Shown: piece after piece, positions 13,103-25,052 of the stretch | Numbering within the stretch: the stretch's first letter is position 1 | How the letters are laid out: each line of letters starts with the position of its first letter | Source of the DNA: Erythroxylum novogranatense | Taxonomy: Eukaryota > Streptophyta > Magnoliopsida > Malpighiales > Erythroxylaceae | Direction: 5' to 3' | DNA length: 64,000 nt | NCBI GenBank assembly: GCA_029891385.1 | Contig: CM057228.1 | Coordinates: 66,222,523-66,286,522 of the forward strand | Made by a program: the position numbers and the translations under genes | The notes under the pieces: model-generated | Told to the model about the DNA's origin: nothing | The model's database searches: none | Seen by the model: only the letters and a program-made list of their open reading frames with translations

Positions 13103-13316
13103 CAATATTGTTGACTAGTTCCTTACTCTTTAATAATTTATATTTTCAGACATAATCACCACAAAATGAATCCATTTACTTTGCTCTTGACAAATAACAA
13201 ATTGGAAATTCCAATATTGTTGACTAGTTTCCTTACTCTTTAATAATTTATATTTTCAGACATAATCAACATCAATCGAATCCATTTACTTTGCTCTTGA
13301 CAAATAACAAATTGGA
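13103..13316. repeat. Direct duplication of about 105 bp at the 5' end of D
   Basis: The block starting TCCAATATTGTTGACTAGTT and ending TTGACAAATAACAAATTGG occurs twice in a row (about 13103-13206 and 13210-13316) with few differences. The second copy leads into the D gag frame. The duplication includes the likely gag start (ATGAATCCATTTACT). Confidence 0.75.
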
Positions 13317-13543
13317 AAATAGGGAGAATTTTAATAAATGGAGACATAACCTAGAAATTGTTCTTCAATATGAAAAAATTTTGTAGGTATTAACTGAAAA
13401 TAAGCCTACACCTCTGGGTGGAGATTCAACTCCTGAGCTAGTCCAATAATATGAGTGATGGAAAAATGTTGATAAGACTATGAAGTGTTATATTCTACCT
13501 TCTATCAACAACATATTGTAAAAGCAAATTGCTTGTATGAAAA
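13141..13543 (+). pseudogene. Element D gag, N-terminal part
   Basis: Translation gives a copia gag N-terminus with NKLENRENFNKWRHNLEIVL, then a stop and VLTENKPTPLGG, TPELV and KCYILPSINN. These match the usual copia gag pattern in order and spacing. There are at least three in-frame stops. The frame is cut at 13543 by L1 and resumes after 17996. Confidence 0.75.
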
Positions 13544-14377
13544 TGTTGGACCCACCGAACTTTCCTTGAAATTTTGAAGTGTCAAGTGACATGAAAATGA
13601 GGAAATTAGAATGAATAAATAAAAAGAAAATTTTGAATGTGAATAGCTACATGAGATTAAGATAGGCAAAAAATGCTTTTGTTATTGAGGTTTATGTTAT
13701 GGTATGGCCTAATATGGCGTGTGAAGTTTAAATGAAATTGTTAGTGAATAAATTGCTTTAATGGAGTTAAAAATTTAAGAAATAAAGAGAAAAGAGTAGG
13801 AATATGAAGAATTAAGAAAAGTTTGACTTTTTGGTCATAGATAGTTGACTTTTTGATTTAGGTTAAATTTGAGAAAATAATTTTCATAAAACTTGTAGCT
13901 TATGTTAAGAGCTTTCCGTTGCCATAAAGTTTGATATTTTTCGATATCGGGAGTAAAAGTTATGATCAGTCAAAGTTTGTTTTTTTAAAATATCTTTAAG
14001 TGTACATTTGCGTGTACTCGGCTTTGAGGCCACTTGTCGTACGGATTTAATCTGAATTGGAGTAAGTGGTCTTCATGAAAGTTGTAGCTTCTCCGTCAAT
14101 CTTTCTGACGCTATAAAGTATGCAATTTTTGGATGTGGGAATTGGAAAATATGATATTTGAAAGTTTGGAGTTTGTTTAGGTGATGTTTAACAGGATAGT
14201 AACTTTCACTAGGTTTTTGACCCCTTTAGAGATAAAATTGATTTTTGAGTTCTTCATGGAAGTTGTAGAGCTTCCTTTAAGCTTTCTATTGATATCAAAT
14301 TTGTTAATTTTGGAGTTCGGGAGCAAAAGATATTATTTAAAATTTTTGGAATTTTCTGCAGCTCCAGATTTCATCTT

Positions 14378-14427
14378 TAGGCGTGTCCACGCCTAGTCTT
14401 TGAATTTCTTAGGCGTGCCCACACCTA
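14378..14427. repeat. Two dyads in L1
   Basis: TAGGCGTG-TC-CACGCCTA at 14378-14395 is a perfect dyad. A second copy at 14410-14427 (TAGGCGTG-CC-CACACCTA) has one mismatch. They start 32 bp apart and stand out as GC-rich in AT-rich sequence. Confidence 0.8.
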
Positions 14428-17400
14428 ATCTTTGAATCTCGCCTTCACTTATAACTTTTTTGTTTGACATCTGATTGATATAATTTTTGAAGCGTTGGAT
14501 TCCTAAGACAATTATCTACATCCTCATAGGAAATTTGAAAATTTTTTAGATTAAATTGAGGTTAATTAAATTAATCAAAGTGAGTCGGGAAATTTTCCGA
14601 ACATAGTTCAGTATTTTGAGAAATTTGAGATCTGTGGAGATCTTATTGAAGTGATTCTTGAGGCAAAATAAACTTGAGACATGGGGTTACAAATCATATG
14701 AAGAAATAAAATTTCAATTTAGCCCCTAAGACTTTTAATTTTTGAATTGAAGTTCGGATTAGTGTTCAGTCTGGGATTAGGAACACCCGAACGTAGTTTA
14801 GTAATAACTTTTTCTCTAGTAATCCAAATGAGGTGATTCTTGATTTTGATTAAACTAGAGAAATAGAGCTACAATCTTTATGAAGAAATCGAGTTTCAAT
14901 TCTATCATTAAGAATGTCAATTTTGGGATGGCAATAACGTGCTGGAAAATGATTTAGCATTAGACATGCCCGAAATGTTTTGAGCATAACTTTTGATGTA
15001 GTGCTCCAAATTGGATGATTTTTGTGGAATTAAGAAATTAAGACAAGGAGGAACAATTCTCTAGAAGTAAGTTTAAGTAAATTCCATCATTTTGATAGTG
15101 ATAAAAATGTCCTAAAGTAAGCATTCATGAGAACAAAGTTAGGGGCATATTGGGAAGTCCACTTAGAGAGGTAAGTTACAAGGCTTTTAATGGAGGGGCA
15201 AAATGGTCATTAGCCATTCATTAATGACATGGAAATAATACAAAAGAGGTGGCTGTCGTTTTATTTGAGAGGAAGCCCGAAATTTGTGAAAGAAAAGAAC
15301 AAAAGGAGAAGAGAAAGAAAGGAGGAGAGGAGATTTTGGATGGGTGAAGGGAGGAAGAAGAAAAATGAGTAGGGTTTCGAATTTTTCTTGGGTTTCTAGA
15401 GAAATTTGGAGTAGACTCAAGGGGAAAAGAAGGAAGAGGATGAAAGCTTCCTTTGGAGCTTTAAAAAAATCCGAATTTGGTGAGAAGAAGAGGTAAGAGA
15501 AAAGTTTTAAGCTTTGAGTTTTTCTTGAATTTTTGGTTTAGAATCATGGAAAATGATATGGGTTTGTGAATTATAAAGCCAATTTTGATGTTTATGCCTT
15601 AGGTTATGTTTAATTTTGGATGGAAATTAATTAGGGTTTATGCCTAATTTTGTGATTGGGGTTTTTGGAAATTATTGACTTAGAATCATGGAAAATATGA
15701 TGGATTGGTGAAATATGATACCAATTTTGAAGATTTTGTGATTTATGATATTGAATTTGGGTAAATTGGTTTAGGTCAATTTTGAGATTTGGGGATTTTG
15801 GCAATTTATGATTTAGATGGCTTGATTATATGTGGAATTAGTGTTTTCTAAGTTCAATTTGAGGATTATGTCATTTATGAAGTTGAATTTGGGTTAATTT
15901 GATTTAGGGAAAAAATTCAATTGGAAGAAAGAAAGAAACAAAGGTCAAATTGATGCTTTGGACAATGTACTAGCATGGATTCGAGGTGGGTAGTATATTT
16001 ATTTATTGAATTTTAAGCTAAGCATGCGTTTTTGAAAATTTAAGAAGCAAATTTTTGATAAATAAATGTCTATATAAATGTTTGAAAATTATGATTTCGA
16101 AGGATTAAATTCCTTATTTTAGAAATGATTTGTAGAAAATGCAAGGTTTATGAAATTCATGGTTTTCGAATTATATGAATAATTTGAAAAAAAAATGTGC
16201 TTTGTGAATTTTGGATAAGTTTGAATTATGATTTAAAGAAATTGTTGCATACAATGTTATGAATTTGATTGATATGTGATTAAATTAATGATGTGAATTG
16301 CATTAGATTTGTTATATGAATTCATGTGGATATGTGGATGTGTCATTTATGACACGATATGATATGGAAATATGAAAATTTGAAAAAAAATCAAGATTTT
16401 GAAAAGTGCCTTCGGGCAATCCGAATTTTTCGGTTTCAAATTAGGTGTTTATGTGGGTTTGGTCAGGTCTCATAAGTGGGACGAGTGCGCACTTGTCTAA
16501 TTTTTTTAAGCCTTCTCCCGACTGCTCGCTAGAGGCACTGGAGTTCCGAACTCGGACTCCCATAAGTCACGACTACACCGACCCCTATGTGGGAAGGTGT
16601 AGTACATTCCGTTCACTTTTACCTGAACAATATCTTGGGGAATGTGCGACGCGTTTATTTTGGACCGAACCAAACCATTTGATGTGTTATGTGTTTTGTT
16701 TTGTTCATAAGTGTGATGCATTGCATTATTTGAAAGAAATATGAAAGAAATTAAGTTTTCCACGATTTTGATTTGTTCATGAAAAGTGAAAAAAATGTGA
16801 GAAAATTTGAGAAATATGCTCTTTGGGGATTTTCAGTTGTGATAATATTTGAAATTATCTTAGAAATGTTCAAAAAAATTGAGAAATAAGAAATTTGAAA
16901 AATTTTCTACTGAGGAACTTTTGAAAGAAATGGCAAAAAGAATTGCAATTGTTTTCGCTTATCATTCAATTTATTAATATATTATCCACGAGCAATAAGC
17001 TCACCTGCCCCCTTCATTCCCATCCACAAGTGATGAGAAGAAGATCAAGTGAAAGAAAATGGGTTTCCGTTTGTATGTGTTCATATGGTATATTTGTTTA
17101 GCTAAGTGATTGCTAAGAAATTTAGAATTGTTGTGTATTTTGGATTAGGGTTTTGGGTGTTGTAAATGGCATTCAATACCATTAAATGTGTTGTGTATTC
17201 ATTTTGAGAATGTATTATGAATTCTAGACATATGTATTAGATTAAGTTATGGATTGGATTGTGTATGGATGATTCTGATTAAAGATTGAGGCTTATTGAA
17301 ATGCTTTAGATATAGGAGTGCATTTGTTTATGCTGAGATCCCGGACGGAGGGTCCGGTGGATTTTGATAGTTGTGTGACTGTTTGGGGAATTTTGGAAGT

Positions 17401-17679
17401 GTATATTTTCCATTTGCAGGTTTTGGGTTTTTACAAATGCAGCGGTTATGCTGCCAAAATTTTGGTAAAATGGGTATAAAAATGAGTTTTGGGATTTATA
17501 GGAATGTATAAGAAAATGATTATGAATTGAGAATTTGATTGAGGATAATTTTCCAAGACAAGGGAAAATGTATGGATTTGCATGAGTTTGAATAAAGATG
17601 GCTATAAGAAAAAGAAAAAAATTCATATCGAATTCGGATAGTTTAGTCTAGGGTTCCAACGCGATAAGTTTTCTATACT

Positions 17680-17970
17680 TTGTGTTTCCAATGGATGTCG
17701 GCATTTGATTCAGTTCGATTACTTCGTTTGTTTTGGTTTGATTTCGATTCGCATTTCGATTCGTATTCATTTCGCTTCACTATTTTTGTTTTTGTTTCGA
17801 TCCGATTCACTTTTGACTTCGATAAATCTTTGTTTCGTTTCCGATACCTTTGTTATTCGATTCGCTTTTTCCTCATTTTGTTATTCGATTTGCCTTCGGA
17901 TTCGAATTATCCAATTTGAATTCGCTTTGGTTTCGATAATTTGCTTTCTGCTTTTTCGATTGGAATCCAG
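17680..17970 (+). repeat. TTCGATT-rich segment at the 3' end of L1
   Basis: Short motifs of the TTCGATTCG type recur many times here and, in reverse complement, at about 33780-34030 in L2. Two overlapping open frames of 79 and 95 codons arise from the simple composition and are not genes. Confidence 0.6.
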
Positions 17971-17996
17971 TTTCTGGATCGGGTCCCAATAGAAAA

Positions 17997-18590
17997 AAAA
18001 CTAGTGCAATTGTCCATCACCTACATGAGATGTTTAGTGTGAGGACCAGGACTGCAAGGGTGAAAGCTATCCAAACCTTTCACAATCTTAGACAAAAACC
18101 TGGTGAACTAGTGAGGGAATACATGCTAAATAATCTCAACAGTTATTGAGGCTAAGAAGCTTGGGGCAGATATGGATGCGGACACATTGATGATTATGAT
18201 CATCAATAGCTTAAACTCTTCCTTACAATAGTTTAAGTTGGACTATGATCACAACAACAAGGATTACACCTTGAGTAAGTTAATGAATACCCTCCAAAGT
18301 ATGGAGGAGATATTAATTATCAAGGCTCATGGGTCAGAAACTAACGTAGCATCTTCTTCTAAGTCCAAAGGTAAGGGCAAGCAAAAGAAGAAGAGTTATA
18401 GGAAAAAGAAGGCCCAACCAGGGGTCAAGGCCCAACCCATGAAAAAGAAGGCCAAAAAGAACATCAAGGGAAAATGTTTCCACTGTAATGAGATGGGCCA
18501 CTAGAAAAGAAACTATCATGTCTACCTTAAGTCCCTCAAAAGCAAACAGGGTATGGGTTTTCCTAAGTTTGTTAGGAACTAGAAATGTGG
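17997..18590 (+). pseudogene. Element D gag, C-terminal part with zinc knuckle
   Basis: After L1 the frame resumes with VHHLHEMFSVRTRTARVKAI, then a lysine-rich linker (18340-18470) and the knuckle near 18472. The knuckle reads CFHCNEMGH, a stop, then KRNY, so a CX2CX4HX4C motif has lost its last cysteine. Gag would package RNA. The lysine-rich frame 18238-18504 (88 codons) is the longest open part. Confidence 0.82.
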
Positions 18591-18990
18591 CAGATTTATC
18601 TGATTCTTGGATATTAGATTCGGGAGCCACTAACCATGTTTGCAATTCTTTGCAGGGGTTTTAGTAAAGGAAAAGACTACCTAAAGGTCAGTTTCAAGTC
18701 AAGATACCAGATGGATCCTATGTTTCAGCAGAATTAGTGGGAGTAGTTATCTTGGACTTTCCTAGTGGACATAGGTTATATTTGGAGAATGTTTATTTCA
18801 TTCATTGTAATGAACTTGATTTCTATTTTTTGTCTAATGAAATCTGGTTATTCCTTATATTTTGAAAATGTTGTTTCAATAAATGAGAATAAGGATTTTA
18901 TTTGTAATGCGATAATTAAGCAAGGATTATTCTTTATAGAACCTATGATAGACTCACTAAACACCATAGAATTGATAAAACAAGGACAAT
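18590..18990 (+). pseudogene. Element D protease remnant
   Basis: SWILDSGATNHVC at about 18605-18643 contains an intact DSGAT active-site triad motif (18617-18631). Downstream sequence IPDGSYVSAELVG and LENVYF fits a copia protease followed by the linker to integrase. Stops occur soon after the active site (for example near 18661). Confidence 0.78.
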
Positions 18991-18993
18991 CCA

Positions 18994-20160
18994 ATGTCTA
19001 TAGCATCTAGCATCAATTTAAAATATCTATGGCACTTAAGAATGAGTTATATCAATCATAAAAGACTTGACAGGTTAGTGAAGGATGGGATTCTTACGGG
19101 CTTGGATAATGATCCACTACCCACCTGTGAATCTTACATTGATGGAAAAATGACCAAGGCCTTATTTCCTTTCAAAGGAAATAGATTTAAATCCACGTTG
19201 GACCTAGTACATATTGATGTGTGTGGGCCCATGAACGTTTAAGCTAGAGGAGGTTATGAATACTTCATAAACTTTATAGATGATTGCTCTAGACATGGTA
19301 TTTCTATTTGATGCATAAAAAGAGTGAGTCTTTTGAAAAGTTCAAAGAATTCAAAGTTAAAGCTGAGAAGTTGCTAGGCAAGCCATTAAAACAACTTCGA
19401 TCGGATCGAGGGGGTAAGTACTTATCTAGAGAGTTCCAGCAATTTCTAATTGAAAATGGAAGTGTTTCCAATTTGTCAACTCCTTGAACACCTCAATATA
19501 ATGGTGTAGCTATGAGGAGGAATAGGACTCTATTAGAAATGGTAAGATCAATGATGTCCTATGCAAGCCTTCCAAAATCGTTCTAGGGATATGCCATACA
19601 AAAGGCAACATATCTTCTTAACTTTGCTCCATCCAAATTGGTGCCTAAAATACCTAGGGAGTTATGGACTAGTCAAGTGCCTTCATTGTGACACTTGAGG
19701 ACTTGAGGCTAGCCAACCCATATTTTAGGGTCTGAATTCACAAAGATGGAATCAAGGTCAAAAATATGCTAGTTTTTAGTATCTCCTATAGGAACTCAAT
19801 GGTATTATTTTTACAGTCCTCAAGATAGGAAGGTATTTATGTTAACAAATACGACCTTCTTAGATGACAAATTTATGAGAAATTATAAAGGAAGAAGTTA
19901 AGTAGTACTAAAGGAGATAGTTATTTCATCCAATTCAAGAGTTAATATGGATATAATAGAACAATATGTCAAAATGAGTCCAAGAGTTGAATCAAAAGAG
20001 CAACCTGAACATCAAGTAGTGCCTAGACGTAGTGGGAGGGTTATGAGAAAGACATATAGGTATCTAGATTGAAGAGAAGGCTTAACTACCATGTCAGACC
20101 AAAAAGAAACGAATCCCATTACGTATACACAGGCTATTAATATGTTGATGTAGGAAAATG
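18994..20160 (+). pseudogene. Element D integrase remnant
   Basis: The frame 18994-19242 has the GAG-pre-integrase motif (LWHLRMSYINHKRLDRLVKD), a damaged zinc site and HIDVCGPM with the first catalytic aspartate. A stop follows, then ARGGYEYFINFIDDCSRHG and SDRGGKYLS-like sequence near 19400 in shifting frames. Integrase would insert the cDNA. Frameshifts and stops make it inactive. Confidence 0.82.
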
Positions 20161-21500
20161 GCTCAAGGTAATAGAATTGGAAATAGATTCCATATACGCT
20201 AACAAAGTTTTGATCCTTACAGATCTACCAACAGGTATAAAAGCTATAGGTTGTAAATGGATATACAAAAGGAAAAGAGGATCATATGGAAAGGTAGAGA
20301 CCTTTAAAACTAGATTGGTAGCTAAAAGCTATACTAAAAAAGAGGGTATAGACTATGAGGAGAATTTTTCTCTGGCTACCATGCTTAAGTCCATCAGGAT
20401 TCTTTTGGCCATAGCAGCCTATTTCGATTATGAAATATGGTAAATAGACGTCAAGACCACATTACTTAATAGGGATATTAAGGTGCACTTATATGGCCTA
20501 ACTAGAAGGTTTTGTTGAGCTAGGTAATAAGCATAAGGTATACTAGTTGCAAAAGTCCATTTATGGACTTGAGCAAGCATCTAGATCTTGGAATGTTAGG
20601 TTTGATAAGTCTATCAAAACCTATGGATTCATACAAAACCTAGATGAGCCTTGTGTTTATAAAAGAATACAAGACGGGAAGGTTACTTTTCTAATCCTGT
20701 ATGTTGATGACATTTCGCTTATTGGGAATGATGTGGGAATGTTGTGGGAATGTTACTTTTGGCCAAAAGACGGGAAGGTTACTTTTGGCCAAAAGACGGG
20801 AAGGTTACTTTTGGCCATAACAGCCTATTTCGATTATGAAATATGGTAAATGGACGTCAAGACCACATTACTTAATAGGGATCTTAAGGAGCACTTATAT
20901 GGCCTAACTAGAAGGTTTTGTTGAGCCAGGTAATAAGCATAAGGTATACTAGTTGCAAAAGTCCATTTATGGACTTAAGCAAGCATCTAGATCTTGGAAT
21001 GTTAGGTTTGATAAGTCTATCAAAACCTATGGATTCATACAAAACCTAGATGAGCCTTGTGTTTATAAAAGAATACAAGACGGGAAGGTTACTTTTCTAA
21101 TCCTGTATGTTGATGACATTTCGCTTATTGGGAATGATGTGGGAATGTCATCTATAGTTAAAGGATGGCTGAATGAATAGTTTTCAATGAAGGATTTGGG
21201 AGAGGCTAACGATGTTCTAGGGATCAAACTTATAAAAGATTGTGAGAACAAACAGATAGCCTTGTCTCAATTAACCTACATTGAGAATATGCTTAATAAG
21301 TTTACCATGCAACATTCCAAGAGGGGTATCATACTTACTTGATATGGAATCAAACATGCAAAAGAACAAGTACCTAAAACCTAAGAGGAGGTTGAACACA
21401 TGCGTAACATTCCATATTTTTCAATAGTTGAAAGTTTAATGTACAAAATGCTTTTCACTAGAACGGATATCTATTACGCAGTAGGACTGGTAAGCAGATT
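20160..21500 (+). pseudogene. Element D reverse transcriptase remnant with internal duplication
   Basis: The frame 20177-20443 has GCKWIYKRKRG, RLVAKSYTKKEGIDYEENFS and ends with a stop at EIW. It continues with KSIYGLEQASRSWN and the catalytic YVDD at 20700-20711. A tandem copy repeats this part, with YVDD again at 21106-21117. Both copies share the stop after EIW, so the duplication came after inactivation. The sequence then continues LGEANDVLGIKL to about 21500. Confidence 0.85.
20403..21149 (+). repeat. Tandem duplication (offset 406 bp) inside D RT
   Basis: About 341 bp starting TTTTGGCCAT at 20403 recur at 20809 with only a few differences. The junction (20744-20808) holds repeats of a short unit that fuses GACGGGAAGGTTACTTTT with TTTTGGCCA, both taken from inside the duplicated unit. 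The offset of 406 is not a multiple of three. Confidence 0.92.
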
Positions 21501-21559
21501 TTAGTCCAATCCAGGAATGGAGCATTAGACTGTAGTTAAGTGTACACTTAAGTATTTTC

Positions 21560-22080
21560 ATAGGAGGAAGAACTTAATGCTTGTTTACTCAGGAAGTAAT
21601 CTTATTCCTACAAGATATACAGATGCTGATTTCCAATCAAATGTTGATTCAAAGAAATCAACTTCTGGTTCTATATTTACTTTAGGAGGTGGAGCCATAT
21701 TTTGGAGGAGTGTCAATCAATCTTGTATTAATGATTTGACTATGGAGGCTGAGTATGTTACTAATTTCGAAGTAGTAAAGGATGCAATCTAGCTCCGCAA
21801 GTTCCTAACTGATTTGGAGGTAGTTCTAGAGGTAGAAAAAGCCACTACATTTTATTTTGATAATGTTGGGGCAGTGGCTAATTCTAAAGAACCTTGAAAC
21901 CACAAAATTGCAAAACACATTGAGCAAAGTATCATCTTATAAGGGAGATAATACAACGTGGAGAGGTGAATATGGTAAAGATTACTTCAAAGAAAAAGCC
22001 TTGCTAATTTGTTCGCAAAGACATTGTCTCAAAAAAGCTTTGAGGGTCACCTAGAAGAGATGGGAATGAGGAATATGTAA
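21560..22080 (+). pseudogene. Element D RNase H remnant
   Basis: The frame 21577-21792 has YTDADFQSNVDSKKSTSG and TMEAEYVT, carrying the first aspartate and the glutamate of copia RNase H. Further on, FYFDNVGAVANSKEP precedes a stop, and the histidine-rich end (HKIAKHIE) appears in the next frame. It ends shortly before the polypurine tract. Confidence 0.82.
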
Positions 22081-22095
22081 AGCTTTCTTTAGGGT

Positions 22096-22106
22096 AAGTG
22101 GGAGAT
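22096..22106 (+). promoter_or_regulatory. Polypurine tract of D
   Basis: AAGTGGGAGAT directly precedes the LTR start TGTTAG. The same 11 bases precede the 3' LTR of element C. Confidence 0.88.
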
Positions 22107-23850
22107 TGTTAGATTTATATAAATATAGTGCCCTAGAAAGTAAGTGTATTTACATGCATCGTAATCTTCTTCCAATTATAGTTTTGTAATGAAAAAATTT
22201 ATTATTAATAAAAAAAAAGAGTTTAGTTTTATTTGTATAAGCAGAATATAACTAGTCATAAGGAACCAAGATTCTTTTGTTAATAATATACAAATACATG
22301 AAGATGTATGAGAAACATGTATATTATTATAATCTAAATTAATTGACTCACAATTGAATAATTAAGTTGGTCGCTTGATTATGATTTAGACTATAGTGTT
22401 ACGATTTATCTCCATGTAAGTAAAGGAGTTTACTTCAAGGGAATGATGAGTTTCATATCATGATAGTAGTTGACTATCGATAATGGCACTATTAAATGAA
22501 TCTGGAATCAAATATGTTTTCAAGAATAAAGTAGGTAGTTACTTTGCTCTTAAAAAATACATTTTAGCATTTGCTTATTATGGACCACAATCTTAATGAA
22601 TGATGAACTCATATGTGTTTCATTATAATTCTTGATATGATCATAATGGATTTTTACAGAGTATTAATCCAATGTCTGCATGTTGGAATTATTAATTTAA
22701 ATATGTATTAGGGAACATTTACTTAAATAAAGAGTTTATAATAATATCATCACTTCTAGATGTTTTATGGAGATTGGTGATTAAACTGGCACCAGGAGTT
22801 TGATGGACTAGCTACCCATCAAGTCTTAACACCAAGATGAGATCTTGTGTATTAATCACCATATAGAGTAAAACGGGAGTTCTAAAAGGAAAAACCAATA
22901 TAAGGGCAAAACGGTAATTTTACCCTTTATTATGTGAATGACTATAATAAGGTCATAATAGGGTTTGCAATTGGACATCTTCTTTGAAATATGTGCTCTC
23001 ATAATATTTAGTAATTGAAAAGCTCAACTAATTGTCTTTAATGGAATGAAATTTAGTTAATAAGCTAGAATTAATTATAATGAGATTAAATTAATTATGG
23101 GCTTATTGGACCTTGAATTATCTAAGTCCAAAGATTCCCCACTTAGCTTCAAGGAAGGTTATCAAGCAAAGGAAGAAATATAAATAGAAGTTTAAAGCCT
23201 ATGATTGAATGTTGGGCTTGCACTAATTAATGTTTAATTAGAAGCCCAAATGAACATTTTGAAATGGGTTAGACTTTTGTTTAATTTGATTAATTAGATT
23301 AATAATTAAAACAAAATTCTTAAAGAAATGGAAGGTGCAATTTCGTTTTTATTAGGGCTGAATGTGCAGCTGCACATTTAGCATTGAATTGCTAAATAAA
23401 GATGGTATTTATCATTTTTTATGATAGAGAAGTGTTCTTACATTTTTTGGACTCTCTCTCCTTTCTTGCATGTGTTAGCCAAAATTTGCATGAGAGGTGT
23501 CTCATCTTTGGCTTCTTCTTCTAAGAAAAATCTCCTCCACATCTTTCTTCTCCTTTCCCACCAAAGGATCTTATTAACCAAGTTGTCCAAGAATAACAAG
23601 TGGTAGATCGGATTGGTTAAGGATACAATATCGAGAAGAAGATACAATAACAAGAAGACACATCGCTTAGGAGAGGATATATTGCCGAGGATAGGATTGC
23701 ACAGTGAGAAGTTAAAGCTGTAGCGAAGGAGTTGGTAATATAATCTCCATCTTGTTTTTATGATAATTATTTTCCATATACCATATCATGTATGGCTTGG
23801 CATATTGATTTGGTTATCTTGCTTTCGCTGTGTTTTGATTTCTAAAAAAG
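22107..23850 (+). repeat. 3' LTR of element D, right end approximate
   Basis: It starts TGTTAG at 22107, right after the polypurine tract, with TGCCCTAG shortly after as in element C. A TATA box (TATAAATAG) is at 23179-23187. The 3' end is placed near GCTTTCGCTGTGTTTTGATTTCTAA (by position, about 23820-23850) because this resembles a copia LTR end and LINE-like sequence begins just after. There is no second LTR to prove the boundary. Confidence 0.7.
23179..23187 (+). promoter_or_regulatory. TATA box in D 3' LTR
   Basis: TATAAATAG is about 1.07 kb into the LTR. The same nonamer is found in both LTRs of copia element C. Confidence 0.6.
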
Positions 23851-23854
23851 TTTT

Positions 23855-24795
23855 GAAATCCACCATTTTAGCCAAATCTTGCATGCTTTATTTTTCCGAT
23901 TCAACATAGAAAGCTTGGATATAATCCTTGAGAGTCTTGCATCCTAGTAATTTTAACTCCGAACTAAGTGGATATATATATGCTTTAATATGTGCCTTTT
24001 ATAAGGACTTCCTAACTGCATAGAGATTAGCTGTAATGTTTGAGTATACTTTATGTTAAAATGCTTTTATTCCTTCCTCAATTTTCTTGAGCTTCCTTAT
24101 GATATTAAAAGCTTTACATTCTACTATTCTCCGCTCCATGCCAGCCTTAACCACTTATTTAAACCCTTCATAAATGCTAGGAGACTAAAGAATTTAAAGG
24201 GGTTGTTTAAGAAAAAAGTAATATTCAATACCTTTATTGTTGAATGATCTAAGGCGAAGTGAGGGACAAAGGAAGCAGAATAGCCTAGAGAAGTGCCTTA
24301 TCTAGGAGTCATTAACCATCACCATATCCATTTTTTCTCTACCATATGAGTAACTGCCCCACATAGTTAAAATCCAAAACCCCTAATTGATTAGTTACTT
24401 AATAAAGTTCATTTATAAGATTTTTAAAATTAGACTTCACCCTTTTAACGTCATTGGAATGGACAAAAAAATTTAGATCTCCACCTAATAACCAAAGCCT
24501 TGAATTCCTACTTAAAAAAGCTTATCTTATACTTTGTACCTTTGAAATCCAGGTAATTAGAACATTCAAAGTACCATTTAAGATGAAATTATTGATCTAC
24601 ACAATCTAAGAAATTAGCTTAAAAGAAGAATCATAAATCCACGCTTCTTCCATTTAAATTGGTGGGAATGGCATCATTTATTCTAGTTTCCAAAAGTCTT
24701 AGAACTACAGGCTTCCTTTTTAGGATCACATCCATAACTATTTATTATTTTATAGAGCTAGCTAGCCCTCTAACATTCTAAAAAAAAGAAAGAAA
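23855..24795 (-). pseudogene. L1-type LINE endonuclease remnant
   Basis: Read on the minus strand from about 24790, the sequence gives NVRGLAS, then VVLRLLETRI, then WLLGGDLNFFVHSNDVKRV (about 24440-24500). These match in order the start of the apurinic-type endonuclease of plant L1 LINEs (WNxRGL, ETR, GGDFN). Further left, KLKKIEEGIKAF-like sequence fits the linker before RT. Stops are frequent. No poly-A tail or ORF1 is visible; the rest may be deleted. Confidence 0.6.
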
Positions 24796-25052
24796 TTAGC
24801 TAAGAAAGGGTGTACCTCAAATTTTGGCTTTTTAGTCCTTCTCCTAGTATAAACCCAACATTTAGGAATCTCCTTTTTGATCATCATTTGGATATGCTTG
24901 GACTAATAATTAAATATTTTTATTTTGTTGCTCCTCAACTCTTTATTTTATTTAATGGTTATAGGAGTGTTCTATCTTTAGGAAGAGGTTTTCCTTCTTC
25001 ACTTATACAAAAGTTGTAGACTCATTAGCTTATAAAGCTTCAATTTAGGAGG
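24796..25052. other. Short unassigned flank between LINE remnant and element E
   Basis: AT-rich sequence without recognisable motifs. It may be the 5' part of the LINE or its target. The last bases before the E LTR are TTAGGAGG. Confidence 0.4.

Larger units (their letters stand above)
13544..17991 (+). mobile_element. Solo LTR L1 (4448 bp) inside D gag
   Basis: It starts TGTTGGA (13544), ends CCAATA (17991; last bases probably mutated from CAACA), and is flanked by the 5-bp duplication GAAAA at 13539-13543 and 17992-17996. D gag reads on either side. There is no primer site, polypurine tract or coding region, as expected for a solo LTR left after LTR-LTR recombination. It is homologous, in opposite orientation, to L2 at 33706-38558 (shared segments near 15149, 16981, 17328 and both ends). 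It carries dyads at 14378-14427, three copies of a 180-189 bp module (13882, 14071, 14252) and a TTCGATT-rich 3' end. Confidence 0.88.
13141..23850 (+). mobile_element. Element D: decayed Ty1/copia retrotransposon split by solo LTR L1
   Basis: Copia order gag, zinc knuckle, protease, integrase, RT, RNase H, polypurine tract and 3' LTR can be followed from about 13141 to 23850, with L1 (13544-17991) interrupting gag. No 5' LTR or primer site is visible before gag, so the left end is probably deleted. All coding parts carry stops. The right end of the 3' LTR is approximate. Confidence 0.82.

Noticed and set aside
17680..17992. Phenylalanine- and serine-rich frames that look like a membrane protein
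   Set aside because: Product of TTCGATT-rich LTR sequence in L1; the frame is not kept in L2.
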